Shown one piece after another: positions 51,323-63,591 of a stretch of DNA of 64,000 nt (position 1 is its first letter; every line of letters starts with the position of its first letter). Under the pieces are notes generated by a model. It saw only the letters and a program-made list of their open reading frames with translations, had not been told where the DNA came from and searched no databases. Made by a program: the position numbers and the translations under genes. The DNA lies in contig NZ_BMMK01000029.1 in assembly GCF_014645795.1 (NCBI RefSeq), forward strand, positions 1-64,000, written 5' to 3'. The stretch comes from Longimycelium tulufanense. Its GTDB lineage: Bacteria > Actinomycetota > Actinomycetes > Mycobacteriales > Pseudonocardiaceae.

Positions 51323-51945
51323 TCGTCCTCACTCGCGATCGCGTTGATGGCCGCCACCGTCATGGCACTGCCGCCCCGCCGGCCGTGCACGACCAGGTAC
51401 TGCAACCCCAGGGCGTTCCCCGCCAACGCCTCCTTCGACTCCGCCGCGCCGATGAAGCCCACCGGAATCCCCAGCACCGCGGCGGGTTTCGCGGCGCCCG
51501 CGGCGACCATCTCCAGCAGCCGGAACAGCGCTGTGGGGGCGTTGCCGACGGCCACCACCGCGCCGTCGAGCCGGTCCCGCCACAGCTCCAGCGCAGCCGC
51601 GCTGCGCGTGGTGCCCAACTCCGCCGCCAGCTCCGGCACCCGCGGGTCACCCAGCGTGCAGACGACCGGGTTGTCAGCGGGCAGGCGACGCCGCGTGACC
51701 CCCGCGGCCACCATGGCCGCGTCGCACAGGATCGGTGCCCCGGCACGCAACGCCGCCCGCGCGTCGGCGACCACGTTCGCCGACCACGCCAGGTCCGCCA
51801 CCAGGTCAACCATGCCGCACGCGTGGATCATGCGCACCGCCACCCCGGCAAGGTCCCCCGGCAATGTGCTCAGGTCCGCCTCCGCGCGGATCGTGGCGAA
51901 GGACTGGCGGTAGATCTCCGCACCGTCGCGGATGTAGTCGATCAC
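51319..51945 (-). CDS. cobH: Precorrin-8X methylmutase
   Basis: This 208-residue CobH/CbiC migrates the C11 methyl to C12 to give hydrogenobyrinate. It shows [20 protein letters not shown] at the start, [10 protein letters not shown] with the catalytic His near residue 40, [11 protein letters not shown], and [13 protein letters not shown] near residue 140. The GTG start overlaps the cobG stop (GTGA), and its stop overlaps the cobIJ start. The ligase-like end [14 protein letters not shown] matches the family. Confidence 0.96.
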   Translation of the reverse strand: MIDYIRDGAEIYRQSFATIRAEADLSTLPGDLAGVAVRMIHACGMVDLVADLAWSANVVADARAALRAGAPILCDAAMVAAGVTRRRLPADNPVVCTLGDPRVPELAAELGTTRSAAALELWRDRLDGAVVAVGNAPTALFRLLEMVAAGAAKPAAVLGIPVGFIGAAESKEALAGNALGLQYLVVHGRRGGSAMTVAAINAIASEDE

Positions 51946-53321
51946 TGGTCCCTCCGCGCCGCGGCGACCGCCGCGGCCGTTTCCTTGATGTCGCTGGCCC
52001 GGGCCACCACGATGCCGTCCCGGACCACCTGGTAACCGTCCCCGGCGGCAACCACCTCGACGACCCGCCCCCGGGGACGCCCGCACCGCCGGGCACAGCC
52101 CGCCCAGTGCACCGGTGACGCCACGTCGCGGACACCTGTGGCCACCCGGAGCGTGCGGATGGCGTCGGTGCGCACGTCGGCGAGAGCCTTGGCACAGCCG
52201 GGCCGCCCGGTGCACGCGCTGACGCCCACCCAGGGCGATGCCGGGTCGGCGACCAGACCATGCTCGTCCATTGTGGACGACCAATGTTCGGCGCGTGCCG
52301 GGGGTAGGTCGCACACCACCACCCCGCGCCACGGTGTGATCCGCAGCCCGCCACCACCATCATCGGCAGCCCGGGCAAGGATTTCCGCTTGCCGGGCCGA
52401 CAATCGGCCAAGTGGGGCTGCCACCGCCAAGGCGACCGAGCCGTCCCGCTGCTCGATCAAGCCCACCGGACCGTGCTCGCGCGGCAACAACACGTGTTGC
52501 GGCACAAGCGCATCACGGGGGGAGGGACCAACGCCGGAACGTAGCCGGCCGGTAACCCGTGCAACGCCATCGTTCAGCTCGGCAAGCCGCCAGGCGGTCG
52601 ACCCCTGGGCGGCTCGCTCCGCCAGGAACGCTCGTGCTGCCGCGAGCACTGTCCGGACGGCCTCGACCGGCGACACCCGAAGCCCGCTGTCTTCCCCGGC
52701 CAGCAGCAGCGCGACCTCGGTTCGACTCAGCGCCAGGACACCGACATCGCCCTCGAGCCCGGCCACATCGCCGCGGCCGTCGTCGAGCGTGAACAGGAAG
52801 CGGCCGGGTAGCTCCGCCAACTCCATCCGCGCGCACAGCGCCCGATCGAGATCTGTCACCAGCGGTCGGACGTCCAGTGCCCCGAGGCCGTCCCGCCCGC
52901 TCAACGGCGAGGCCAGGATGTTACGCACCCGCTCGTGGGACGCGGAGGGCAGCAGGCCGATCATGTGCAGCAGTTGTGCCAGCCGCGCCTCATCGCCGGC
53001 ACACAAGCCTCTGAGCTGCACGTTCCCCCGGGAGGTCAGCTCGAGGTGGCCGTCGGAGAACGTGACCGCGCCGTTTCCGAGCGCCCGCAGCTGCTCGGCC
53101 GTCAACGCCCCGCCGGGAACGCGCACGCGTGCGAGCCCGCCATCCGCGGCCTGATGCACCTGCAACGCGCCCGGGCACGCATCCGGCCGGGACCGATCCC
53201 CACTGACACGCGACGCCGTCCGCAGGTGGTCGGCATCGGCGCGCGACCCGGCAAGCAGGTCTTCGGTGCTCTCGATGCGCGACCCCGTAGGCAGGTCGTC
53301 GGCGGGGGAGACGTGGGACAC
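51942..53321 (-). CDS. cobG: Precorrin-3B synthase
   Basis: This ~459-residue sulfite/nitrite reductase-like monooxygenase makes precorrin-3B with O2, the step that defines the aerobic pathway. [19 protein letters not shown] near residue 90 and the cluster motif [10 protein letters not shown] ... [11 protein letters not shown] near 370-420 (four Cys for a [4Fe-4S] cluster) are clear. The first ~40 residues are three copies of a DL-x-x-GSR-type repeat encoded by the 33-bp repeats described below, and are not part of the known domain. Translation may begin at ATG 53321 or inside, for example GTG 53207. Its 5' end lies a few bases from the B12 riboswitch on the other strand. Confidence 0.93.
   Translation of the reverse strand: MSHVSPADDLPTGSRIESTEDLLAGSRADADHLRTASRVSGDRSRPDACPGALQVHQAADGGLARVRVPGGALTAEQLRALGNGAVTFSDGHLELTSRGNVQLRGLCAGDEARLAQLLHMIGLLPSASHERVRNILASPLSGRDGLGALDVRPLVTDLDRALCARMELAELPGRFLFTLDDGRGDVAGLEGDVGVLALSRTEVALLLAGEDSGLRVSPVEAVRTVLAAARAFLAERAAQGSTAWRLAELNDGVARVTGRLRSGVGPSPRDALVPQHVLLPREHGPVGLIEQRDGSVALAVAAPLGRLSARQAEILARAADDGGGGLRITPWRGVVVCDLPPARAEHWSSTMDEHGLVADPASPWVGVSACTGRPGCAKALADVRTDAIRTLRVATGVRDVASPVHWAGCARRCGRPRGRVVEVVAAGDGYQVVRDGIVVARASDIKETAAAVAAARRDQ
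53202..53306. repeat. Three degenerate ~33-bp repeats at the cobG 5' end
   Basis: Three copies related to GCTCGACCCGGCAAGCAGGT occur near 53202-53234, 53238-53270 and 53274-53306. Copy two matches the array at 53571 over more than 25 bases. They lie within the annotated start of cobG and encode repeated DL-x-x-GSR residues on the minus strand. Confidence 0.8.
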
Positions 53322-53329
53322 GCCGGGGA

Positions 53330-53515
53330 TGCTACTTGCGGTGTTGCCGCTTCCAGGGCCCCTGTCGGTAGGGTCACCGCCGGCGGCAAGGGAGGAAGCC
53401 GGTGCAAGTCCGGCGCGGTCCCGCCACTGTCACCGGGGAGCGGACCCCACCCACGGCCACGGCCCGCACGGGCTGGAAGGCCGGGGCGAGCGTCGATCCG
53501 GAAGCCAGGACACTT
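53330..53515 (+). promoter_or_regulatory. Cobalamin (AdoCbl) riboswitch upstream of cobN
   Basis: The B12-box sequence GCCGGTGCAAGTCCGGCGCG followed by GTCCCGCCACTGT (53398-53430) is diagnostic. A P1-closing GGAAGCCAGGACAC lies at 53500-53513, and a GGTGTTGCCGC arm begins near 53340. It would fold in the cobN leader and reduce expression when adenosylcobalamin is abundant. It ends about 215 bp before cobN. Confidence 0.92.
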
Positions 53516-53570
53516 CCGCCGCCGCACCCCCGACGACTTGGGGCGAGGACCCCCGAGGGAGGACTGGACC

Positions 53571-53669
53571 GATGCTCGACCCGGCAAGCAGGTCTTCGGT
53601 ATTGATGCTCGACCCGGCAAGCAGGTCTTCGGTACCGATGCTCGATCCGGCACGCGGGTCGCGGGCCGG
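53571..53669. repeat. Three 33-bp tandem repeats between riboswitch and cobN
   Basis: GATGCTCGACCCGGCAAGCA starts identical 33-bp units at 53571 and 53604 (differing only in the last three bases), with a degenerate third unit at 53637. The array begins about 55 bp after the riboswitch and ends 60 bp before the cobN start. It is the same family as the copies at 53202-53306. Confidence 0.9.
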
Positions 53670-53729
53670 CCGAGACCTGCCGCCGTGCCACCCGCTGCCG
53701 CTCGGCACCCGGACCGGGGAGCGTGCCGC

Positions 53730-57371
<3,642 letters not shown>

Positions 57372-57392
57372 ACGCGACCAGAAGGACCGGAC

Positions 57393-58457
57393 ATGACCGT
57401 GGTGTTGGGCATCGAGACCTCCTGCGACGAGACCGGCGTCGGGCTCGTCCGCGGCGGCGTGCTGCTGGGTGACGCCCTGTCGTCCAGCATGTCCGAGCAC
57501 GCGCGCTTCGGCGGCGTCGTCCCGGAGATCGCCGCCCGCGCCCACGTGTCAGCCCTGGTGCCCTGCGTGCGTGCCGCCCTGGACGACGCGGGGCTGACGT
57601 TGCACGACGTGGAGGCGGTGGCGGTCACGGCCGGGCCGGGACTGGCCACCGCACTCCACGTCGGGGTGGCCGCGGCCAAGGCATACGCCCAGGTGCTCGG
57701 GGTGCCGCTGTATGCCGTGCACCACCTGGCAGGGCACGCGGCGGCCGACACCCTCGCCCACGGCGACCTTCCCGCGCGCAGTGTTGTGCTGATCGTGTCC
57801 GGCGGCCACACCTCGTTGTTGTTGGTGCGCGATCTCGTCCGGGATCCGGTCATCCACCTGTCGGACACGATGGATGACGCGGCGGGCGAGGCGTTCGACA
57901 AGGTGGCCCGGATCCTCAACCTGCCCTACCCGGGCGGGCCGGCGATCGATCGTGCGGCGCGGGACGGCGACCCGGCAGCGGTGCCGTTTCCGCGGCCGCT
58001 CACCGGTCCCAACGATCCCGTGCTCGGGTTTTCCTTCTCCGGCTTGAAGACGGCGGTGGCCCGGCATGTTGAGGCGGCTGAGGCTGCGGGGCAGGACCTG
58101 TGGGTCCCCGATGTCGCGGCGAGCTTCCAGGAGGCGGTGGCGGACACGCTCACCCGCAAGGCCATCGCCGCCTGCCGCACGCACGACGTCGAAACGTTGG
58201 TGGTTGTGGGTGGGGTGGCCGCGAACAGCCGGGTGCGCGCGTTGGCCGAGGAACGCTGTACCGAGGCGGGAATCGAGCTTCGTGTCCCGCCGCCACGGTT
58301 GTGTACGGACAACGGGGCGATGATCGCCGCGGTCGGGGACCTTCTGGTTCGGGCTGGCGCACGGTCCTCGGAGCCGCACCTCTCGGTGAGCCCGAGTGTC
58401 GAACTGGACTGGGCACAACTGGATCCGGCGGCGGAGGCGGAACAGCACGTGGCCTGA
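57393..58457 (+). CDS. tsaD: tRNA N6-adenosine threonylcarbamoyltransferase
   Basis: This 354-residue TsaD/Kae1 transfers the threonylcarbamoyl group to A37 of ANN-decoding tRNAs. The metal site HHLAGH (His111 and His115), [14 protein letters not shown] at the N-terminus, SGGHTSL near residue 133 and [10 protein letters not shown] near residue 215 are all present. It starts 21 bp after cobN on the same strand. tsaD normally sits with tsaB, tsaE and rimI; none is here, so this could be a relocated gene or a second copy. Confidence 0.94.
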   Translation: MTVVLGIETSCDETGVGLVRGGVLLGDALSSSMSEHARFGGVVPEIAARAHVSALVPCVRAALDDAGLTLHDVEAVAVTAGPGLATALHVGVAAAKAYAQVLGVPLYAVHHLAGHAAADTLAHGDLPARSVVLIVSGGHTSLLLVRDLVRDPVIHLSDTMDDAAGEAFDKVARILNLPYPGGPAIDRAARDGDPAAVPFPRPLTGPNDPVLGFSFSGLKTAVARHVEAAEAAGQDLWVPDVAASFQEAVADTLTRKAIAACRTHDVETLVVVGGVAANSRVRALAEERCTEAGIELRVPPPRLCTDNGAMIAAVGDLLVRAGARSSEPHLSVSPSVELDWAQLDPAAEAEQHVA

Positions 58458-58512
58458 TGTCGCCCGGCGCGTTGCACGCGTTGCTCGGCGTGTTCGGGCT
58501 GGTCCATGGGAA

Positions 58513-58542
58513 GGCCGGTTGAGCCGTACGGCTCACCCGGCC
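58513..58542. terminator. Bidirectional terminator between tsaD and the DUF2306 gene
   Basis: GGCCGGTTGAGCC (58513-58525) pairs with GGCTCACCCGGCC (58530-58542) with one mismatch and a GTAC loop, followed by CTTTCC. It lies between convergent genes (tsaD ends 58457; DUF2306 ends 58598). Confidence 0.75.
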
Positions 58543-58597
58543 CTTTCCCCAGTGCCCCCAGCTTTTCCACTCCCCGGAGATGTCGCGGTGCTGGCGG

Positions 58598-59371
58598 TTA
58601 GGCGCTGGCGGCGACCGCCGAACGCCGGTTGGCGGCCGGCGCCCCGCCCCGGGGCTTTTTCCTGCGTTCCAGCCACCATTCGGCGATCAGTAGGTTGACC
58701 ACCCAACTCAGCCAGATGGCGGTGTCCACCGCTGCCTGGTTCATGGCGACCTCGTCCCCACCGAAGTAGGTGGCGGCGAACGGTTGGAGTGCCGCAATGC
58801 ACAGGACCACCCACAACCGGTTGACGACGATCGACGTCATCAGGGCAAAGCCGCGGATCATCCACCTGCGGTGCTCGCCGAACCGTCGTTGTCTCGCCGC
58901 CCGGAAACCCGCGAACGTGACGGCGACCCACACGACCACGAGAAGCGAGTTGCCCACCTTTCCGGCCACCCCGGACGTCACGGCTGCCAGCGCCACGACG
59001 AGTCCCGTCAGGGCCGTGGGAATCATCCCGGCGAAGACGTACACCCGACCGACGATTCGGTGCGCAACGGGATGACGCTGGCGGAACCACGGCCACACCT
59101 GGAGGCAGCAGGTCAGCAGGGCGACCGTGCCGAACAGGATGTGGGCGACCAACATCGGGTAGTGCGGCGCGAAGCCCTCCCGGAGCGGCAGCCGGCTCTG
59201 AGCGGGGTCGAAGGTGAGGTACGGCGGGAGCGAAAAGGCGAGAAACGCCACCGACCCGACCATCAGCGGCGCGATCCAGGGACGTTGCCACCACCTCGGC
59301 CTCCGCGGGGTCACCGACCGGGCCGCTGTTCTCTGCTGGCCCGGGCGTGCTTCGGCGATCTCTGTGTCCAC
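58598..59371 (-). CDS. DUF2306 membrane protein
   Basis: This 257-residue membrane protein has six to seven hydrophobic helices between residues ~35 and 235, matching the DUF2306 family (FAPHYPMLVAHILFGTVALL; HRIVGRVYVFAGMIP; EHRRWMIRGFAL). Conserved His residues in the helices suggest a possible cofactor or metal site; function is unknown. The GTG at 59371 has GGAGGGGG upstream. It is divergent from a TetR regulator across a palindromic operator, so it is the likely target of that repressor. Confidence 0.88.
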   Translation of the reverse strand: MDTEIAEARPGQQRTAARSVTPRRPRWWQRPWIAPLMVGSVAFLAFSLPPYLTFDPAQSRLPLREGFAPHYPMLVAHILFGTVALLTCCLQVWPWFRQRHPVAHRIVGRVYVFAGMIPTALTGLVVALAAVTSGVAGKVGNSLLVVVWVAVTFAGFRAARQRRFGEHRRWMIRGFALMTSIVVNRLWVVLCIAALQPFAATYFGGDEVAMNQAAVDTAIWLSWVVNLLIAEWWLERRKKPRGGAPAANRRSAVAASA

Positions 59372-59469
59372 CAGGTCCCCCTCCTGATCGGGCGGCGCCG
59401 GTCCGGCCGGCCCGACACGTGGTCGTTGCTCCCGGTCCGGTCCGGGTTCGGCGCTACTGTACGAGCGTG

Positions 59470-59498
59470 TGAGACGAATGTCTAGCACAAATGTCTCA
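59470..59498. promoter_or_regulatory. TetR operator between DUF2306 and TetR genes
   Basis: TGAGAC (59470-59475) and GTCTCA (59493-59498) form the outer arms of an imperfect palindrome. Inside are AGAC-GAAT-GTCT and a repeated AATGTCT. It sits 34 bp before the TetR start and about 100 bp before the DUF2306 start. Confidence 0.65.
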
Positions 59499-59531
59499 TA
59501 CGGGCGTCCGAGGTCGGGCTAGGATCGGCGC

Positions 59532-60125
59532 ATGGGGAACCGGGAGGACCTGCTCGCCGGCGCCAAGCGCTGCCTGTACGAGAAGGGCTACGGGCGCACC
59601 ACTGCCCGCGACATCGCGACGGCCGCGGGCACCAGCCTGGCCGCGATCGGCTACCACTTCGGGTCGACCAGGGCCCTGTTGAACGCCGCCATGGTCGAGG
59701 CGTTCGACGACTGGGGCGAGGAGCTGGAGGGCATCCTGCCCCCGGCCGAGGGCGATCTGGCGACCTCGTTGGAGACCACCTGGACCCGGATGACCGAGTC
59801 CCTCACCCGGCACCGGGCGCTGTGGGTGGCCAGTTTCGAGGCGTTCATCCACTCCGAGGACGCGCCGGAACTGCGGGAGCAGCTCGCCACCGGGTACGAG
59901 CTGGTCCGGCGTGGGATGGCGGCGGCGCTGCGGGGCGTCACCGAGGACGAGGTGGACGAAGGGGCGATGCTGACGGTGGGTTCGGCTCAGCTGGCGTTGC
60001 TCGTGGGCCTGATGGTGCAGTGGCTAATCGACCCCGGGCGTGCCCCGTCCGGCCGGGACCTGGTGCAGGGACTGCGTGAACTCGCCGCCAGGCTCGAGGG
60101 CGGGGCTGGGGAACCGACGAAGTAG
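59532..60125 (+). CDS. TetR-family transcriptional regulator
   Basis: This 197-residue repressor has an N-terminal HTH (residues ~5-50: LLAGAKRCLYEKGYGRTTAR, then AGTSLAAIGYHFGSTRALLNAAM) and a helical ligand-binding domain. It is divergent from the DUF2306 gene and probably controls it and itself through the intervening palindrome. The ligand is unknown. Confidence 0.92.
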   Translation: MGNREDLLAGAKRCLYEKGYGRTTARDIATAAGTSLAAIGYHFGSTRALLNAAMVEAFDDWGEELEGILPPAEGDLATSLETTWTRMTESLTRHRALWVASFEAFIHSEDAPELREQLATGYELVRRGMAAALRGVTEDEVDEGAMLTVGSAQLALLVGLMVQWLIDPGRAPSGRDLVQGLRELAARLEGGAGEPTK

Positions 60126-60161
60126 GGGCGCTTGTGGGCTGCCGGTCGCGCTGCCCTGCAG

Positions 60162-61193
60162 TTACTCCTGGGGCAGCACGACGGCCTTGATCGCCTTCTC
60201 GTCGGTCCTGCCGACCGTCAGTGCCCGCTCCACCTGGGTTAGCCCGAACCTGTGCGTGACCAGGCGATCCAGTGCGACGGCGCCGGAGGCGGCGAGGCCG
60301 ATCGCGGCCGGCCAGGTGTTGGCGTAGCGGAACGTCCCGGTCACCTCGATCTCGCGGCGTTGGATGCGGTCCAGCGGGAGCGGGATCTCGTCGGCGCCCA
60401 TTCCGATCAGGACGGCGCGGCCACCCGGACAGATGCACCGGATGCCCGCCCCGGAAACCCGTGGAACTCCGGAACATTCCAGCAGTACGTCCGCCTCGAC
60501 GCCGGCATCGAGCAGCGAGACCCTGCCTGTGTCCAGTGTGGACAGACCGAGTTCCTCGGCCACGGACAGTCTGGCCGGCTTGATGTCGGTGACCAGGATG
60601 TCGGTGGCACCCAACGACTTTGCCGCCTGGGCGGCCAGCAGCCCGACCGGGCCCGCGCCGGTGACGAGGATCCGCTCACCCGGCGCGACACGCGCCCGCC
60701 GGCACGCCCAGACACCCACCGAGAGGGGCTCCAGCAGAGCCGCGGCCTCGTCCGACACCGTGGCCGGAACGGGGTGGGCGAAGGTCTCGTCGAGAACGAC
60801 GTATTCCTGGAAGGCCCCATCGATCGGCGGAGTCCCGAAGAACCGGACATCGGGGCACAGGTTGTAGTGACCGCGCCGGCACTGGGTGCACCTCGCGCAC
60901 GGCACCCCGGGCTCGAGCGACACCCGCTGACCGATCTCGTGCCGGGTGGCCTCGTCACCGCACGCCACGACGACACCGGCGGCCTCATGCCCCAACACCA
61001 GGGGTTCGGTGACGACGTACTCGCCAATCCGGCCGTGTTCGTAGTAGTGGACGTCGGACCCGCAGGTGCCCACCGCCGTGACCTGGACCAAGACCTGGCG
61101 GGGTCCGGGTCGTGGCGTGGGGCGCCGCTCCACCACCAAGTCTCCGACGCTACGCAACACGGCCGCCCGCATCATTTCCGGGATCGCCTTCAT
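60162..61193 (-). CDS. Zinc-dependent medium-chain dehydrogenase (sorbitol dehydrogenase-like)
   Basis: This 343-residue MDR enzyme has catalytic zinc ligands in GTCGSDVHYYEHG (Cys near residue 44) and GHEAAGVV (His-Glu near residue 69). The structural zinc Cys cluster is CARCTQCRRGHYNLC, and the cofactor fold is ILVTGAGPVGLLAAQAA. The GSDVHYY pattern and VTDI after the fold fit polyol dehydrogenases (sorbitol/xylitol, NAD-linked). It is convergent with the TetR gene and divergent from the asparaginase. The substrate is not certain. Confidence 0.92.
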   Translation of the reverse strand: MKAIPEMMRAAVLRSVGDLVVERRPTPRPGPRQVLVQVTAVGTCGSDVHYYEHGRIGEYVVTEPLVLGHEAAGVVVACGDEATRHEIGQRVSLEPGVPCARCTQCRRGHYNLCPDVRFFGTPPIDGAFQEYVVLDETFAHPVPATVSDEAAALLEPLSVGVWACRRARVAPGERILVTGAGPVGLLAAQAAKSLGATDILVTDIKPARLSVAEELGLSTLDTGRVSLLDAGVEADVLLECSGVPRVSGAGIRCICPGGRAVLIGMGADEIPLPLDRIQRREIEVTGTFRYANTWPAAIGLAASGAVALDRLVTHRFGLTQVERALTVGRTDEKAIKAVVLPQE

Positions 61194-61303
61194 CGCCTAC
61201 CACCGCCTCACCGTTGCCCGGGGTGTCCCAAGTGCACCCATCATGGCGTGCATCACCATGACGGACCCAACAGCGGTTCTATCCCCACGACCGAAGGAGC
61301 CCC

Positions 61304-62302
61304 GTGAGGACCCACGAACGCCCGCGTGTTGCCGTCTTCTCCCTCGGCGGGACCATCGCGATGACACCGCAGGCCGGAGGCGGAGTTGCGCCGGCCCTCT
61401 CCGCGGACGAACTGCTCTCCGCGGTACCAGGGCTCGCGGAGTTGGGCATCGGACTGGACGTTCACGACTTCCGCCGAGTTCCCGGTGCCACACTGGACAT
61501 TCCGGACGTTCTCGCTCTTGCCGCCGCGATCGAGCAGGTCGTTTCCGCCGGTGTGGACGGCGTCGTGGTCACCCAGGGCACGGACACCATCGAAGAGAGC
61601 GCCTACCTGCTCGACCTCCTGCACCCGGCCGAAACGCCGATCGTGGTCACCGGGGCGATGCGCAGTGCCCTCGCGCCGGGTGCGGACGGCCCGGCGAACC
61701 TGCTTACCGCTCTTCGGGTGGCGGCAAGTCCCCTGGCGCGGGGTCTCGGCTGTCTCGTTGCCCTCGCCGACGAGATCCACGCGGCGCGCCACGTGCGCAA
61801 GGCCCACGCGACGAGCATCGCGGCCTTCACCTCGTACCCGGGACCGCTGGGCTACGTGGTGGAGGATTGCGTCCGCATCCCGCTGCGTCCGAGCCGCGGC
61901 CCGGTCGTGCCCCGGCGGGAGCTCTCCCGGCCGGCCCGGACGAGCATCGTCACCGCTGCTCTCGGTGATGACGGTGCCGTCCTCGGAATCCTCGGTGACC
62001 ACGTGGACGGGCTCGTGGTCGCGGCGTTCGGCGCCGGACACGTGCCGGCCGACTGGGTGCCACCCCTGACCGAACTCGCCGCGGGAATGCCCGTCGTGCT
62101 CACCTCCCGAACCGGCGCGGGCCCGGTCCTTTCCCGGACCTACGCGTTCGGAGGCTCCGAGTCCGACCTCCTCGCTCGTGGACTGGTCTCCGCTGGTCAG
62201 CTCAGCCCCAGCAAGGCCCGGATCCTGCTGCACGTGCTCCTGATGGCCGGGGCGGACAGCAGCACCGTTTCCCACACATTCAACAGCGCAGGCGCCGGTT
62301 AG
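61304..62302 (+). CDS. L-asparaginase
   Basis: This 332-residue type I/II asparaginase has the first catalytic Thr17 in LGGTIAMT and the second triad in TQGTDTIEES (Thr93, Asp94), plus a lysine in the HVRKAHAT segment near residue 165. It hydrolyses asparagine to aspartate and ammonia. There is no signal peptide, so it is cytoplasmic. The GAAGGAG ribosome site is strong. It stands alone between divergent and convergent neighbours. Confidence 0.93.
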   Translation: MRTHERPRVAVFSLGGTIAMTPQAGGGVAPALSADELLSAVPGLAELGIGLDVHDFRRVPGATLDIPDVLALAAAIEQVVSAGVDGVVVTQGTDTIEESAYLLDLLHPAETPIVVTGAMRSALAPGADGPANLLTALRVAASPLARGLGCLVALADEIHAARHVRKAHATSIAAFTSYPGPLGYVVEDCVRIPLRPSRGPVVPRRELSRPARTSIVTAALGDDGAVLGILGDHVDGLVVAAFGAGHVPADWVPPLTELAAGMPVVLTSRTGAGPVLSRTYAFGGSESDLLARGLVSAGQLSPSKARILLHVLLMAGADSSTVSHTFNSAGAG

Positions 62303-62364
62303 CGGGTCGCTCGTGGTTCTTCCCCGCCGAGACCGGCAGGACTGCCCTCGCGCCGGAATTCCAG

Positions 62365-63591
62365 TCAGGCCGGTGCCGTATCTTTCTCGGGCTGCCGGGT
62401 GACCGGGATCGGGATGCGCTCGGCGACGTCGAACCGGGGCAGGAGACGTTGGATGATCGACGGAGCAACGAGCGCCATGGCGAACAGCCGGACGCTCTGC
62501 ACGGTCGAGATGACGGCGACGTCGGAGCCGGTCTCCTCCGCGGTGGCCAGTACCGCGTTGATTCCGCCCGGTGTGGTCGCCAGATAGGCGTCGAGGAACC
62601 GCATCTTGGTGACCACGGCGAGCAGCTCGGCCAGCCCCGCGGACACCAGGCACAGCAGCAGGATGCCGACGAGCAGGTGCGGGAGCACCTGGGCGGCGTG
62701 CAGCACCGCAGCGCGGGTGAAGCGGAGACCGACCTCGAGTCCGACCCCGACGAACACCAGGTCGCGGAGCGCGCCCGACGGGGCGAAGCCGTCGGAGGTG
62801 CCGGTGACCTGGACGATGGCGGCCAGCACCATGGGGCCCAGCACGGTGGCCGCGGGTAGCTTCAGCCGGCGCGCGCACTGCACCCCCAGGACGCTGACTC
62901 CGACCAGCATGAGCAGGCCGGCGACCTGGTTGGTCGAGCCCACCGGGTGGGTCAGGTCGTGCAGCAGGTTCGAGGTCGTGGTGACCTCCCGGCCGGGGGA
63001 GGACTGGACCATCGCGGCGATCGCGGGTGCGGTCAACGCGACCAGGCCGACCCGCAGGTACTGGGCGAAGGCCACCAGCCGGGAGTCGGCCCCGACCTCG
63101 CCGGCGCTCGCGACGATGGCCGCCGACCCGCCGGGCACGGTGCCCAGCACGGCGTCGGGCAGCGACAGCCGGCGGGTGCGGGCGAGGCCGACGGCGATGA
63201 GGACGCTCGCGACGAGCGTCGCCGCGGTGGCCAGCAGCAGCGGAGTGGCGCTCTTGGCGACCGACCGGAGGGAATCGGGATCGAGGTAGCTGCCCATCAA
63301 CACACCGACAGCGGCGTGCGAGGCGTGAGCGGAGCGTCGCGGGAACTGGCGCCGGACGATATTCGTGAGGGCGGCCACGGCTCCCACCACAATGGCCGCA
63401 ACCAGATACGGGGCAGGCACACCGAGCTGCTTGGCACCGATTCCCACGAGGTAGCAGATCATTGCGAAAAGGCCCCACCGGGACACGGTGCGGAGGCTGC
63501 TCGACCGCCACTTGGCGCGAATTCTTGCGCGCTTACCTTCGGTAACCGGCCGGGGGGAACGGATACGGGCGACACCGGTCGTCACGAGCAA
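62365..63591 (-). CDS. AbrB-family membrane protein (putative transporter/ammonia monooxygenase-like)
   Basis: This 408-residue membrane protein has about ten hydrophobic helices in two homologous halves. Each half carries a GSAAIVASAGEVGADSRLVA or GGINAVLATAEETGSDVAVI signature of the AbrB-duplication family (Gly-Gly motif then acidic residues). A basic ~40-residue N-terminus precedes the first helix. The family is named after E. coli AbrB, which affects aidB expression, and is thought to transport; substrates are unknown. It is convergent with the asparaginase gene. Confidence 0.87.
   Translation of the reverse strand: MLVTTGVARIRSPRPVTEGKRARIRAKWRSSSLRTVSRWGLFAMICYLVGIGAKQLGVPAPYLVAAIVVGAVAALTNIVRRQFPRRSAHASHAAVGVLMGSYLDPDSLRSVAKSATPLLLATAATLVASVLIAVGLARTRRLSLPDAVLGTVPGGSAAIVASAGEVGADSRLVAFAQYLRVGLVALTAPAIAAMVQSSPGREVTTTSNLLHDLTHPVGSTNQVAGLLMLVGVSVLGVQCARRLKLPAATVLGPMVLAAIVQVTGTSDGFAPSGALRDLVFVGVGLEVGLRFTRAAVLHAAQVLPHLLVGILLLCLVSAGLAELLAVVTKMRFLDAYLATTPGGINAVLATAEETGSDVAVISTVQSVRLFAMALVAPSIIQRLLPRFDVAERIPIPVTRQPEKDTAPA

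Noticed and set aside
53571-53669. 33-bp repeats considered as a CRISPR array
   Set aside because: Units are directly contiguous without spacers, and no cas genes are nearby.
52935-53729. In-frame extension of cobN upstream to 52935 including [10 protein letters not shown] repeats
   Set aside because: It crosses the cobalamin riboswitch and the antisense start of cobG; the recognised CobN sequence starts at GTG 53730.
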